This document shows positions 6,199 through 11,687 of a stretch of 11,687 nucleotides of DNA, piece by piece (the first letter of the stretch is position 1; every line of letters starts with the position of its first letter). The stretch covers positions 1 to 11,687 of the forward strand of contig DATBFY010000648.1 in NCBI GenBank assembly GCA_036558265.1, in the 5' to 3' direction. The notes below the pieces were generated by a model. The model worked only from the letters and a program-made list of their open reading frames with translations, searched no databases and had not been told where the DNA came from. Origin of the DNA: RYN-433 sp036558265. GTDB taxonomy: Bacteria; Planctomycetota; Phycisphaerae; Tepidisphaerales; Tepidisphaeraceae. A program made the position numbers and the translations under genes.

Positions 6199-6212
6199 GA
6201 CGGGTACCCGTC
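6199..6212. promoter_or_regulatory. 14-bp perfect palindrome
   Basis: GACGGGTACCCGTC reads the same on both strands, 6 bp before the hairpin at 6219. It could be a protein-binding site or part of a folded leader RNA. A 14-bp perfect palindrome is uncommon by chance but high GC raises the odds. Confidence 0.25.
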
Positions 6213-6218
6213 CATCGC

Positions 6219-6266
6219 GACCGGTCTTCGGCGGTCCCGCGCAGGGCCGCCGCGCCGGTCCTTTTT
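6219..6266 (+). terminator. Terminator-like hairpin in the leader of the TIGR03118 gene (possible attenuator)
   Basis: Three stacked helices: GACCGG (6219-6224) with CCGGTC (6255-6260); CGGCGG (6229-6234) with CCGCCG (6247-6252); CCC (6236-6238) with GGG (6244-6246) around a GCGCA loop. CTTTTT follows at 6261-6266. The ribosome binding site GGAGG begins only 13 nt later. No plus-strand gene precedes it within 2.5 kb, so ending an upstream transcript is not the obvious purpose. Confidence 0.55.
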
Positions 6267-6289
6267 CGTCATTTCACCGGAGGTCGAAC

Positions 6290-7513
6290 ATGTCAATTCG
6301 GGAACGAGCCTGGCGGGGCGTGATCGTCGAGTCGCTGGAGGGGCGACGGATGTTGTCCGGCGGCGGCGACGACCGGGAACACGAGCGGGATTTCTTCACG
6401 CAGACCAACCTGGTGTCGGACACGCTGCCGACGAAGAACCCACCCGACCCTAACCTGAAGAACGCGTGGGGAATTTCCAATTTGCCGGGCAGCCCGTTCT
6501 GGGTCTCGTCGAACGGCAAGGGACTGGCCGTGCTGTACGACGGCACGGGCGCGAAGACCGCGCTGGAGGTGGCGATTCCCGGCGCGGGCGGGAACGACGC
6601 GGCGCCCACGGGGCAGGTCGCAAACGCCGGCAGCGGGTTCGTGGTGGCCAACGACGACAAGTCCAAGTCCGGACCGGCGAAGTTCATCTTCGTCGGGGAG
6701 GACGGCGGGATCAGCGGCTGGAACCCGACCGTGGACGGCACGCGCGCGATCCTGAAGGCGGACGATTCGAAGGACGGCGCGATCTACAAGGGCGCGACGC
6801 TCGCGACCGACAAGGCGGGCAAGACGTTCCTGTACGTGACCGACTTCCACAACGGCAGCGTGGACGTGTACGACGACACGTGGGCCGAGCAGGACCTGCC
6901 CGCGGGCGCGTTCACGGACCGGAAGATCCCCAAGGGATTCGCGCCGTTTAACGTGCAGAACGTGGGCGGCAAACTCTTCGTGACGTTCGCCAAGCAGGAT
7001 AAAGACGCCGAAGACGACCTGGCCGGGCCGGGCAACGGCTTCGTGGACGTGTTCGACACGGGCGGCAAGCTGCAGATGCGGCTGGAGCACAACCGGTTCA
7101 TGAACTCGCCGTGGGGCGTGACGCAGGCGCCGGCGGACTGGGGGCAGTTCTCGGGCGACATCCTGGTGGGGATGTTCGGCAGCGGCCGGATCGCGGCGTT
7201 CGACGCGCGGCGCGGCAAGTTCGACGGCCTCCTGCGAAACAAGGACGGGACGCCGGTGAAGATCGACGGCCTGTGGGCGCTGACGTTCGGCAACGGCGCG
7301 AAGAACGCGGATGCGAACACGCTCTACTTCACCGCCGGTCCGAACGACGAGTCGAACGGCCTGTTCGGCTCCCTGACGCTGCACAAGCGGCAGGGACACG
7401 ACAACGATGACGACGACGATGACCATGGCGGTCGCGGCGATGATGGCGACAACCACAACGACGATCATGACGATCGTCGGAAGAATGACGACGACGGCGA
7501 CGTCTGGGACTGA
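6290..7513 (+). CDS. TIGR03118-family secreted protein with planctomycetal N-terminal motif
   Basis: 407-residue exported protein of unknown function. ATG 6290 has GGAGG 6 nt upstream. Residues 11-24 (VIVESLEGRRMLSG) match the short LE-x-R-x-LLS-type motif near the N-terminus of many secreted planctomycetal proteins, replacing a normal signal peptide. The body (about 36-366) has the TIGR03118 signature: TNLVSD (39-44), DPNLKNAWGIS (53-63), GSPFWVSSNGKGLAVLYDG (67-85), then repeated blade-like segments with YVTDFHNGSVDVYD and NSPWGVTQAP, suggestive of a beta-propeller. Residues about 367-407 form an Asp/His/Asn/Arg tail, nearly half Asp, where other members may carry a PEP-CTERM anchor. No C-terminal membrane segment is present. 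Metal binding by the tail and surface location are inferences. It stands alone, divergent from the cytochrome operon. Confidence 0.88.
   Translation: MSIRERAWRGVIVESLEGRRMLSGGGDDREHERDFFTQTNLVSDTLPTKNPPDPNLKNAWGISNLPGSPFWVSSNGKGLAVLYDGTGAKTALEVAIPGAGGNDAAPTGQVANAGSGFVVANDDKSKSGPAKFIFVGEDGGISGWNPTVDGTRAILKADDSKDGAIYKGATLATDKAGKTFLYVTDFHNGSVDVYDDTWAEQDLPAGAFTDRKIPKGFAPFNVQNVGGKLFVTFAKQDKDAEDDLAGPGNGFVDVFDTGGKLQMRLEHNRFMNSPWGVTQAPADWGQFSGDILVGMFGSGRIAAFDARRGKFDGLLRNKDGTPVKIDGLWALTFGNGAKNADANTLYFTAGPNDESNGLFGSLTLHKRQGHDNDDDDDDHGGRGDDGDNHNDDHDDRRKNDDDGDVWD
7388..7510 (+). repeat. Low-complexity Asp/His-coding tract
   Basis: The 3' end of the TIGR03118 gene is an irregular run of GAC, GAT, CAT, CAC and AAC codons with no fixed unit, coding the acidic tail. 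Mixed codon use shows that it is kept as protein rather than being a recent triplet expansion. Confidence 0.6.
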
Positions 7514-7533
7514 CGCGGTTTTCTCGGGCCGGT

Positions 7534-7597
7534 GTAGCGGAGGGGGGTCCGTGTTTTCCGCTTGGATCGCTAGCCGCTCAAGCCGCTAGCCCGCTAC
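7534..7597. repeat. Intergenic AGCGG/GCTAGC repeat cluster with inverted ends
   Basis: Between two convergent genes. GTAGCGG (7534-7540) and CCGCTAC (7591-7597) are exact inverted copies. Between them GCTAGCCGCT (from 7569) is nearly repeated as GCTAGCCCGCT (from 7585). A further GCTAGC is at 7655-7660. On the minus strand this reads as several AGCGG units in a row. It might fold as a terminator for either gene; no T-run is present. The remainder of 7514-7726 holds a weak GGCGC/GCGCC hairpin at 7682-7696. Confidence 0.35.
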
Positions 7598-7726
7598 GTC
7601 ACTCGAGATGGGCGTCAGGTCGAGCGGTGGTCAGCGATGGCCGGGTGTCCCGGGGCTAGCCGGTCCTACAGACGTGGGATCGGCGCTTCGGGCGCCCGGT
7701 TAGCGTGTATCTTGCGGTCCGTGACG

Positions 7727-8920
7727 CTATTGAAAAAGCCTGGGGGCGAAGTCGTTGAGGTGACGGCGCCAGGAATGCCATTCGTGCGCCGTGCCGTCCG
7801 ACGTGAAGATCACGTGCTTGATGCCTCGGTTGTTCAGCAGGTCATCGGAAGCTTTCAGGGAGTCCATCAGGCGCGTTTCGGCGGTACCCGCGCCCATCCA
7901 GAGCAGGTGAACCCGCCTATTGAACTCGTCGGCGTCCTTGAAGACGCCGCCGTATCCCGTGTCGAGGTCGCCCAGGACGGTCGCGCCGCTGAACAGGCCG
8001 ATCCAGGAGAACTTGTCCAGGTTCCGCAGGCTGATCTGCATGGCCTGGCGGCTGCCCATGGAGAGTCCGGCCATGGCGCGGTGATCGCGATCGGCGATCG
8101 TGCGGAACGTGCGGTCGATCACGGGAATCAACTCGTCGATGATGACGGTTTCGAAGGTGGACGGGGAGAGTTCGCTTGAGCTCAAGCCGCCGGCCCCTCT
8201 GCCGCCCGCCGGCGGCGTGGCCCGCCCGCCCCCCGGACCTGCGGGTCGCTCGCCGGGGCGGATCGCATATCCCTTGTCCATGACCACGATCATTGGCCTG
8301 GCCTTTCCCTGCGACAGGAGATTGTCCAGGATGAAGTTCGCGTGTCCCTGCTTGGTCCAACCGGTCTCGTCCTCGCCAGCGCCGTGCTGGAGGTAGAGCA
8401 CGGGGAAGCGGGTTTGCGGGTCCTGATCGTAAGCGGGCGGCGTGTAGACCATGGCGCGCCGCCATGCCGCCGTGGTCCTGGAGAAGTACCACTGCATGCG
8501 CACCTGGCCGTGCGGTACGTCTTTGGGGAAGTAGAAGTCCTCGCCCTCTTTGGGAAGGTCGATGCCGCTGACGGGCCTGCCGTAACCGAAATACGTGTCG
8601 CTGGAGGGGTCATTCACCTGCAAGCCGTCCACGCTGAACCAGTAGTAGTGAAACCCCACCGGCGGGGCGGCGACAGTGATGGTCCAGGCGCCGCCGTCGC
8701 CACGGGTCATTCCCAGGGGCTTGTCGGTGACGGCGCCGGCGAGTTGCACGTTCGTGGCCTTGGGCGCCACGAGCCGGAAGGTCACGCGGCCATCCGCATG
8801 AACGCGGGGATATTGGGCGTTCATCAGGTTGGAGAGGGCGGGCTTCGAATCGTCCGCCGCCTGCTGTCCGAACGCCGCCGTGCTTAGCATCAGGATCGAA
8901 AGCAACGCTCTCCATCGCAT
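7727..8920 (-). CDS. Exported esterase, enterochelin-esterase-like (esterase D/Fes superfamily)
   Basis: 397-residue alpha/beta hydrolase. Signal peptide 1-18 (core LLSILMLSTAAFG). Residues about 35-125 form an early-set/CBM48-like beta domain (VTFRLVAPKATNVQLAG ... WTITVAAPPVGFHYYWFSVDG), and about 135-397 the catalytic domain with FPVLYLQHGAGEDETGW (172-188) and nucleophile Ser287 in AGLSMGS. His379 in TAHEWHSWRRHL fits the family GxHxWxxWR signature; the acid is probably in the LWMGAGTAET region (340-349). This architecture is common among feruloyl/acetyl-xylan esterase-like and ferric-enterobactin-esterase-like proteins, so polysaccharide ester cleavage in the periplasm is the likely role (inference). 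A Gly/Pro/Ala-rich insert (223-249) interrupts the domain. AAGGAG 7 nt before ATG 8920 supports the start. It lies 30 bp after the PAC2 gene and may share its transcript. Confidence 0.9.
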   Translation of the reverse strand: MRWRALLSILMLSTAAFGQQAADDSKPALSNLMNAQYPRVHADGRVTFRLVAPKATNVQLAGAVTDKPLGMTRGDGGAWTITVAAPPVGFHYYWFSVDGLQVNDPSSDTYFGYGRPVSGIDLPKEGEDFYFPKDVPHGQVRMQWYFSRTTAAWRRAMVYTPPAYDQDPQTRFPVLYLQHGAGEDETGWTKQGHANFILDNLLSQGKARPMIVVMDKGYAIRPGERPAGPGGGRATPPAGGRGAGGLSSSELSPSTFETVIIDELIPVIDRTFRTIADRDHRAMAGLSMGSRQAMQISLRNLDKFSWIGLFSGATVLGDLDTGYGGVFKDADEFNRRVHLLWMGAGTAETRLMDSLKASDDLLNNRGIKHVIFTSDGTAHEWHSWRRHLNDFAPRLFQ

Positions 8921-8950
8921 CGTCGATCTCCTTGCGGCAGCTCATGCCGG

Positions 8951-9778
8951 CTATTCGGAGTGTTCGAGCAGGTCGTGATCGTACTCTTCCTCGAGCTTGC
9001 GGATCTGGTTGGCGAGCTTCTTGTCCTCTTCGACCATCCCGCTGATCGTGGCCTCCCACTCGTCGCTGATCTGACGCATGGACGCCAGGTCCACGTGCAG
9101 GCCGAGGATGTTGTTCAGGCGGCGGGTGACGGCCTCGATGGAGAGGGGGTTGGGGCCCTGGAGGTAGGCGGGGATCTCGGCGGCGAGGCTGATCATCTCG
9201 AGGTCGTGGTCGGCGGCGTGGGCCGTCAGGTAGGTGCTGAAGGAGGCGGGACCCTCGTAATCGGTGAAGCGGACGCCGAAGGGCTTGAGGAACGGCTTGA
9301 GCTCCGGTTTGGAGACCGAGGCGAAGAGTCGCGGCTCGCGCGTGTGTGGGACGGACCCGCCGAACGACCCGACGAAGTACATGCGCCGAACGCCGACCCG
9401 CGCGGCGACCTCGAACACGCATTGGGCGAAGTCGCGCCAGCGGAGGTTGGGCTCCTTGCCCAAAAACAGCACGATGTTGCGCTCGGCGTCGCAGTGGAAG
9501 CTGTTGTCCGGCAGGTCGAACTCGGCGATCAGGCCATCCTTGTACTTGACCTCGGGTCGGAAAAGGGCGGCGACCTCCATCGAGCCCGGGAAGTTGTAGA
9601 TGTAAAAGGGTTCGGGGTCGATGAAGGCGATGCGGGTCGCCGAGACGTTGGCAAGGAGGTTCCGGACGGTGCCGGTCGAGACCTCGCCGCCGTCCATCCA
9701 GCCGGAGAAGGCCAGGAGCATGGAGGCGTTGTCGAGGCGCGGGAGGTTGGGGGAGGTTTGGAGGGCGGTGTTGGACAT
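8951..9778 (-). CDS. PAC2-family protein
   Basis: 275-residue cytosolic protein related to the archaeal/eukaryotic proteasome assembly chaperone 2 family. Key segments: MLLAFSGWMDGGEVSTGTV (20-38), FIDPEPFYIYNFPGS (52-66), MYFVGSFGGSVPHTREPR (133-150) and YEGPASFSTYLT (174-185). The last 40 residues (235-275) are charged and likely coiled coil. No signal peptide. In Actinobacteria, relatives occur in proteasome-bearing species, but the family is broader and no proteasome gene is seen here, so function is unknown. No Shine-Dalgarno is visible before ATG 9778; the upstream sequence is C-rich (ACAACCGTCCCCCG). Lies 78 bp after the lipoprotein hydrolase and 30 bp before the esterase, all on the same strand. 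Confidence 0.85.
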   Translation of the reverse strand: MSNTALQTSPNLPRLDNASMLLAFSGWMDGGEVSTGTVRNLLANVSATRIAFIDPEPFYIYNFPGSMEVAALFRPEVKYKDGLIAEFDLPDNSFHCDAERNIVLFLGKEPNLRWRDFAQCVFEVAARVGVRRMYFVGSFGGSVPHTREPRLFASVSKPELKPFLKPFGVRFTDYEGPASFSTYLTAHAADHDLEMISLAAEIPAYLQGPNPLSIEAVTRRLNNILGLHVDLASMRQISDEWEATISGMVEEDKKLANQIRKLEEEYDHDLLEHSE

Positions 9779-9856
9779 CGGGGGACGGTTGTAACCGGGG
9801 GAGGGCGGCGGGGGAATGACGGTTTCCCAGCGGTCGGCGGCGTCGGTCGGCGGGGT

Positions 9857-10666
9857 TTAACCGGGATCGTCCGGGAGCGGCGCGGCCGGCTCGGTGCTGA
9901 ACGGGTGCTCGCCGCGCAGGCGCAGGGCGATGTCGGCCAGGATGCGCGGGTCGCTCATCGCGCCGGCATGGGCGAGGAGGGCGAGCGGGGGGTTGGCGAG
10001 CCAGAGTGGATTGTGATCGGGCGGGGCGGCGTTGCGCGCGCCGACGATCTCATCGTCCAGCCGCACGTAGGGATAAACGTGATAGGTGGCCTGCGCGTCG
10101 GCGGCGGCGAGCGCGCGCAGGAACGCGGAGCCCGGCATCATGTCGTGATGGAATTGCGTGAAGCCAAAGTTGGCGGCGAGCGTGGCCCCCGAGTGCGGGC
10201 TGGAAATCGAGAAGAGCCGCGCGATCCGCAGGCGGCGCGGGTGGGCGTTGTCATCGGACGGCGCGGCGGCGTAGCGCGCGACCAGCCCGCCCAGCGACGC
10301 GCCCACGACGTCCACCTCCGTGGTGAAATCCGGGTCATGGGTGGGAAACGCCTGATCGACCGCCTCGATCACCTTCTGCCGGCATTCGTCGAACGAGCCG
10401 CAGAACCCGACGGACACCGTGGCGATGCGGTCGTCGCCGGTCAGGCGGTGGAATTCCCATTTGAACAGCGGCGGCGAGACGTTCGGATCCCAGAACCCGC
10501 CGATGACCACCAGCGGGCGCTGCAGCGCTCGAGGCGCGGCGGCCATGTCGTCAAGGGCCTGGCGGGCCTGGCTGAACGTGACGGGGAAGGAGGGATTGGC
10601 GGGGGTGGGATTGTCGGCGCAGCCGGCGAGGAACAAGGCGAAGATGAATGCGACGCGGACTGACAC
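9857..10666 (-). CDS. Lipoprotein alpha/beta hydrolase (lipase-like)
   Basis: 269-residue exported hydrolase starting at GTG 10666. That start gives a short ideal lipoprotein signal MSVRVAFIFALFLAG with Cys16 as lipidation site. The core has PLVVIGGFWDP (51-61) as the strand before the oxyanion loop, and VDVVGASLGGLVARYAA (118-134) with nucleophile Ser124 in GxSxG, as in PGAP1-like and triacylglycerol lipases. RLFSISSPHSG (150-160) is the usual following strand; Asp204/Asp205 and His233 are plausible acid and base. Substrate is unknown. A weak AGGA lies 11-12 nt upstream. The gene begins 39 bp after comM and may be co-transcribed with it. Confidence 0.82.
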   Translation of the reverse strand: MSVRVAFIFALFLAGCADNPTPANPSFPVTFSQARQALDDMAAAPRALQRPLVVIGGFWDPNVSPPLFKWEFHRLTGDDRIATVSVGFCGSFDECRQKVIEAVDQAFPTHDPDFTTEVDVVGASLGGLVARYAAAPSDDNAHPRRLRIARLFSISSPHSGATLAANFGFTQFHHDMMPGSAFLRALAAADAQATYHVYPYVRLDDEIVGARNAAPPDHNPLWLANPPLALLAHAGAMSDPRILADIALRLRGEHPFSTEPAAPLPDDPG

Positions 10667-10705
10667 GATGGGGCGTATCCTACTTTGTCACTGTCGGACG
10701 TGAAA

Positions 10706-11687
10706 TCAGAACTTCCGGTCCAGCAACCGATACTGCACGGCTTCCGCCAGGTGGTTCTCGTTGATCCGCTCCGCCCCTTCGAGGTCCGCGATCGTCCGCG
10801 CCACCCGCCGAACCTTGTCGTACGCCCGCGCGGACAGGCCCAGCTCGTCCATCGCCTGCTTCATCAGGAGCAGACACGAATCCGACAGCTCCGCGTGGGT
10901 CTTGAGCTGGCGGCTGTCCATCCGGGCGTTGGTCGTGTCGTTCGCGAAACGCGTCCGTTGCACCTGTCGGGCGCGGTGGACCTGGTCGCGCATGGTCCGG
11001 CTGTCGGTGCCCTGGCGTTTGCCGGTCAGCTCGGCGTAGGGGACGGCCGGCACGTCCACGTGCAGGTCGATGCGGTCGAGGAGAGGGCCGGAGAGCTTTT
11101 CGAGATATTTGTTGCGCTTGGTGGGATCGCTCGCGCTGTGCCCGGACGCGGTCGGGTTCATCGCCGCGACGAGCATGAACTTGGCGGGGAACTTGATCGA
11201 CGAGTGAACGCGGGCGACCGTCACCTCTCCCGATTCCAGCGGCTGGCGCAGCATCTCCAGCACGTATCGCGAAAACTCGGGCAGTTCGTCCAGGAACAGC
11301 ACGCCGTGATGCGCCAGCGACACCTCGCCCGGCTTGGGGATCGTCCCGCCGCCCACGAGCGATTGCGCCGTGGCCGAATGGTGCGGCGTGCGCACCGGGC
11401 GCTGATCCATCAGCGCGACACCTTCGGGCAAGAGGCCCAGGGCCGAGTAGATCCGCGTCGTCTCAAGCGACTCGGCGCGGCTAAGCAGAGGCAGGATGCC
11501 CGGGATCCGCGCCGCAAGCATCGACTTGCCGGTCCCCGGCGGCCCGATCATCAGGATGTTGTGCGCCCCCGCCGCCGCAATCGTGATTGCGCGCTTCACC
11601 GCCTCCTGCCCGCGCACGTCCGCGAAGTCCAGCTCGGGGTTGAGCTGGCTGGCCTGGTACGGCTGGCCGTCGAGCTGGTAGGGTTCC
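10706..11687 (-). CDS. comM: ComM/YifB-type AAA+ ATPase, Mg-chelatase-like (N-terminus beyond window)
   Basis: The frame continues past the right edge; 326 C-terminal residues are present out of about 500 for the family. A GTG at 11617 is internal (Val in ...DFADVRGQEAVKRA) and not a start. Fragment motifs: Walker A GPPGTGKS (48-55), TPHHSATAQSLVGGG (100-114), Walker B VLFLDE (129-134), sensor-1 AAMNP (174-178), Arg-finger region LSGPLLDRIDLHV (198-210), sensor-2 helix ARAYDKVRRVARTIADLEG (286-304). ComM is a hexameric helicase that promotes branch migration during natural transformation in Vibrio; in most bacteria its role is inferred. Unusually, the Cys-rich loop normally after MNP (MNPCPCG...CxC) is replaced by MNPTASGHSASDPTK with no cysteine. 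Ends with TGA 10708-10706. Confidence 0.94.
   Translation of the reverse strand, partial: EPYQLDGQPYQASQLNPELDFADVRGQEAVKRAITIAAAGAHNILMIGPPGTGKSMLAARIPGILPLLSRAESLETTRIYSALGLLPEGVALMDQRPVRTPHHSATAQSLVGGGTIPKPGEVSLAHHGVLFLDELPEFSRYVLEMLRQPLESGEVTVARVHSSIKFPAKFMLVAAMNPTASGHSASDPTKRNKYLEKLSGPLLDRIDLHVDVPAVPYAELTGKRQGTDSRTMRDQVHRARQVQRTRFANDTTNARMDSRQLKTHAELSDSCLLLMKQAMDELGLSARAYDKVRRVARTIADLEGAERINENHLAEAVQYRLLDRKF

Larger units (their letters stand above)
5948..6289. other. Divergent intergenic region, cytochrome operon / TIGR03118 gene
   Basis: 342 bp without a convincing gene. From left to right it holds the leader of the cytochrome operon, an AT-rich patch with an inverted repeat (6048-6080), a 14-bp palindrome (6199-6212) and a hairpin plus T-run (6219-6266) just upstream of the TIGR03118 ribosome binding site. 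AATAAT at 6061-6066 could be a plus-strand -10 box but no good -35 accompanies it. No clear minus-strand promoter was found. Confidence 0.5.

Noticed and set aside
8960..10663. A 567-codon plus-strand open frame opposite the PAC2 and hydrolase genes
   Set aside because: It covers two real genes and their gap with a low-complexity Gly/Val/Arg/Glu protein and no ribosome binding site; a codon-bias shadow.
11615..11617. GTG at 11617 as the start of the ComM gene
   Set aside because: The frame continues upstream to the window edge with conserved ComM residues (LNPELDFADVRGQEAVKRA), so this GTG codes an internal valine.
1..11687. CRISPR arrays, tRNA/rRNA genes, transposons or phage genes
   Set aside because: No regularly spaced repeats, tRNA-like cloverleaf, rRNA core sequence, transposase or phage motifs were found on reading both strands.

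Overview
The window is GC-rich, densely coded DNA from a bacterium, most likely a member of the Planctomycetota (perhaps a Phycisphaerae-like lineage). The main clue is the secreted TIGR03118-type protein at 6290-7513, whose N-terminus carries the 'ESLEGRRMLSG' motif typical of exported planctomycetal proteins. A bacterial DNA topoisomerase VI B subunit and a cysteine-less ComM ATPase also fit. Species cannot be given from this sequence alone.

Layout, left to right. (1) 1-2111, minus: most of topoisomerase VI subunit B, running off the left edge. (2) 2112-2431: a divergent, AT-richer regulatory region with a good sigma70-like promoter facing top6B and, on the other side, a 37-codon ORF with a strong ribosome binding site whose stop overlaps (ATGA) the start of the next gene. 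(3) 2432-3763, plus: a membrane-anchored metallophosphoesterase whose linker is partly encoded by a palindromic repeat element. (4) 3769-3795: a perfect 11-bp GC hairpin between convergent genes. (5) 5947-3824, minus: a compact three-gene operon of periplasmic monoheme cytochrome c, outer-membrane porin with coiled-coil N-terminus, and monoheme cytochrome c lipoprotein, with gaps of 25 and 26 bp. (6) 5948-6289: a divergent region with an AT-rich inverted repeat, a 14-bp palindrome and a terminator-like hairpin plus T-run placed just before the ribosome binding site of the TIGR03118 gene. (7) 6290-7513, plus: the TIGR03118 protein with an Asp/His-rich tail. (8) 7514-7726: a convergent gap with short AGCGG/GCTAGC repeats. 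(9) 11687-7727, minus: ComM-type AAA+ ATPase (partial), a lipoprotein alpha/beta hydrolase, a PAC2-family protein and an exported esterase, all co-directional.

How the genes may work together: the only group that looks like one functional unit is the cytochrome-porin-cytochrome operon, which could place electron carriers on the periplasmic side of an outer-membrane channel. No CRISPR array, tRNA, rRNA, transposase or phage gene was seen. Two very long open frames opposite top6B and opposite the PAC2/hydrolase pair are codon-bias shadows. The most notable points are the porin-cytochrome operon, bacterial topoisomerase VI with lineage-specific changes, the coupled 37-codon ORF, the repeat element read as protein, the possible attenuator, and the loss of the cysteine motif in ComM.
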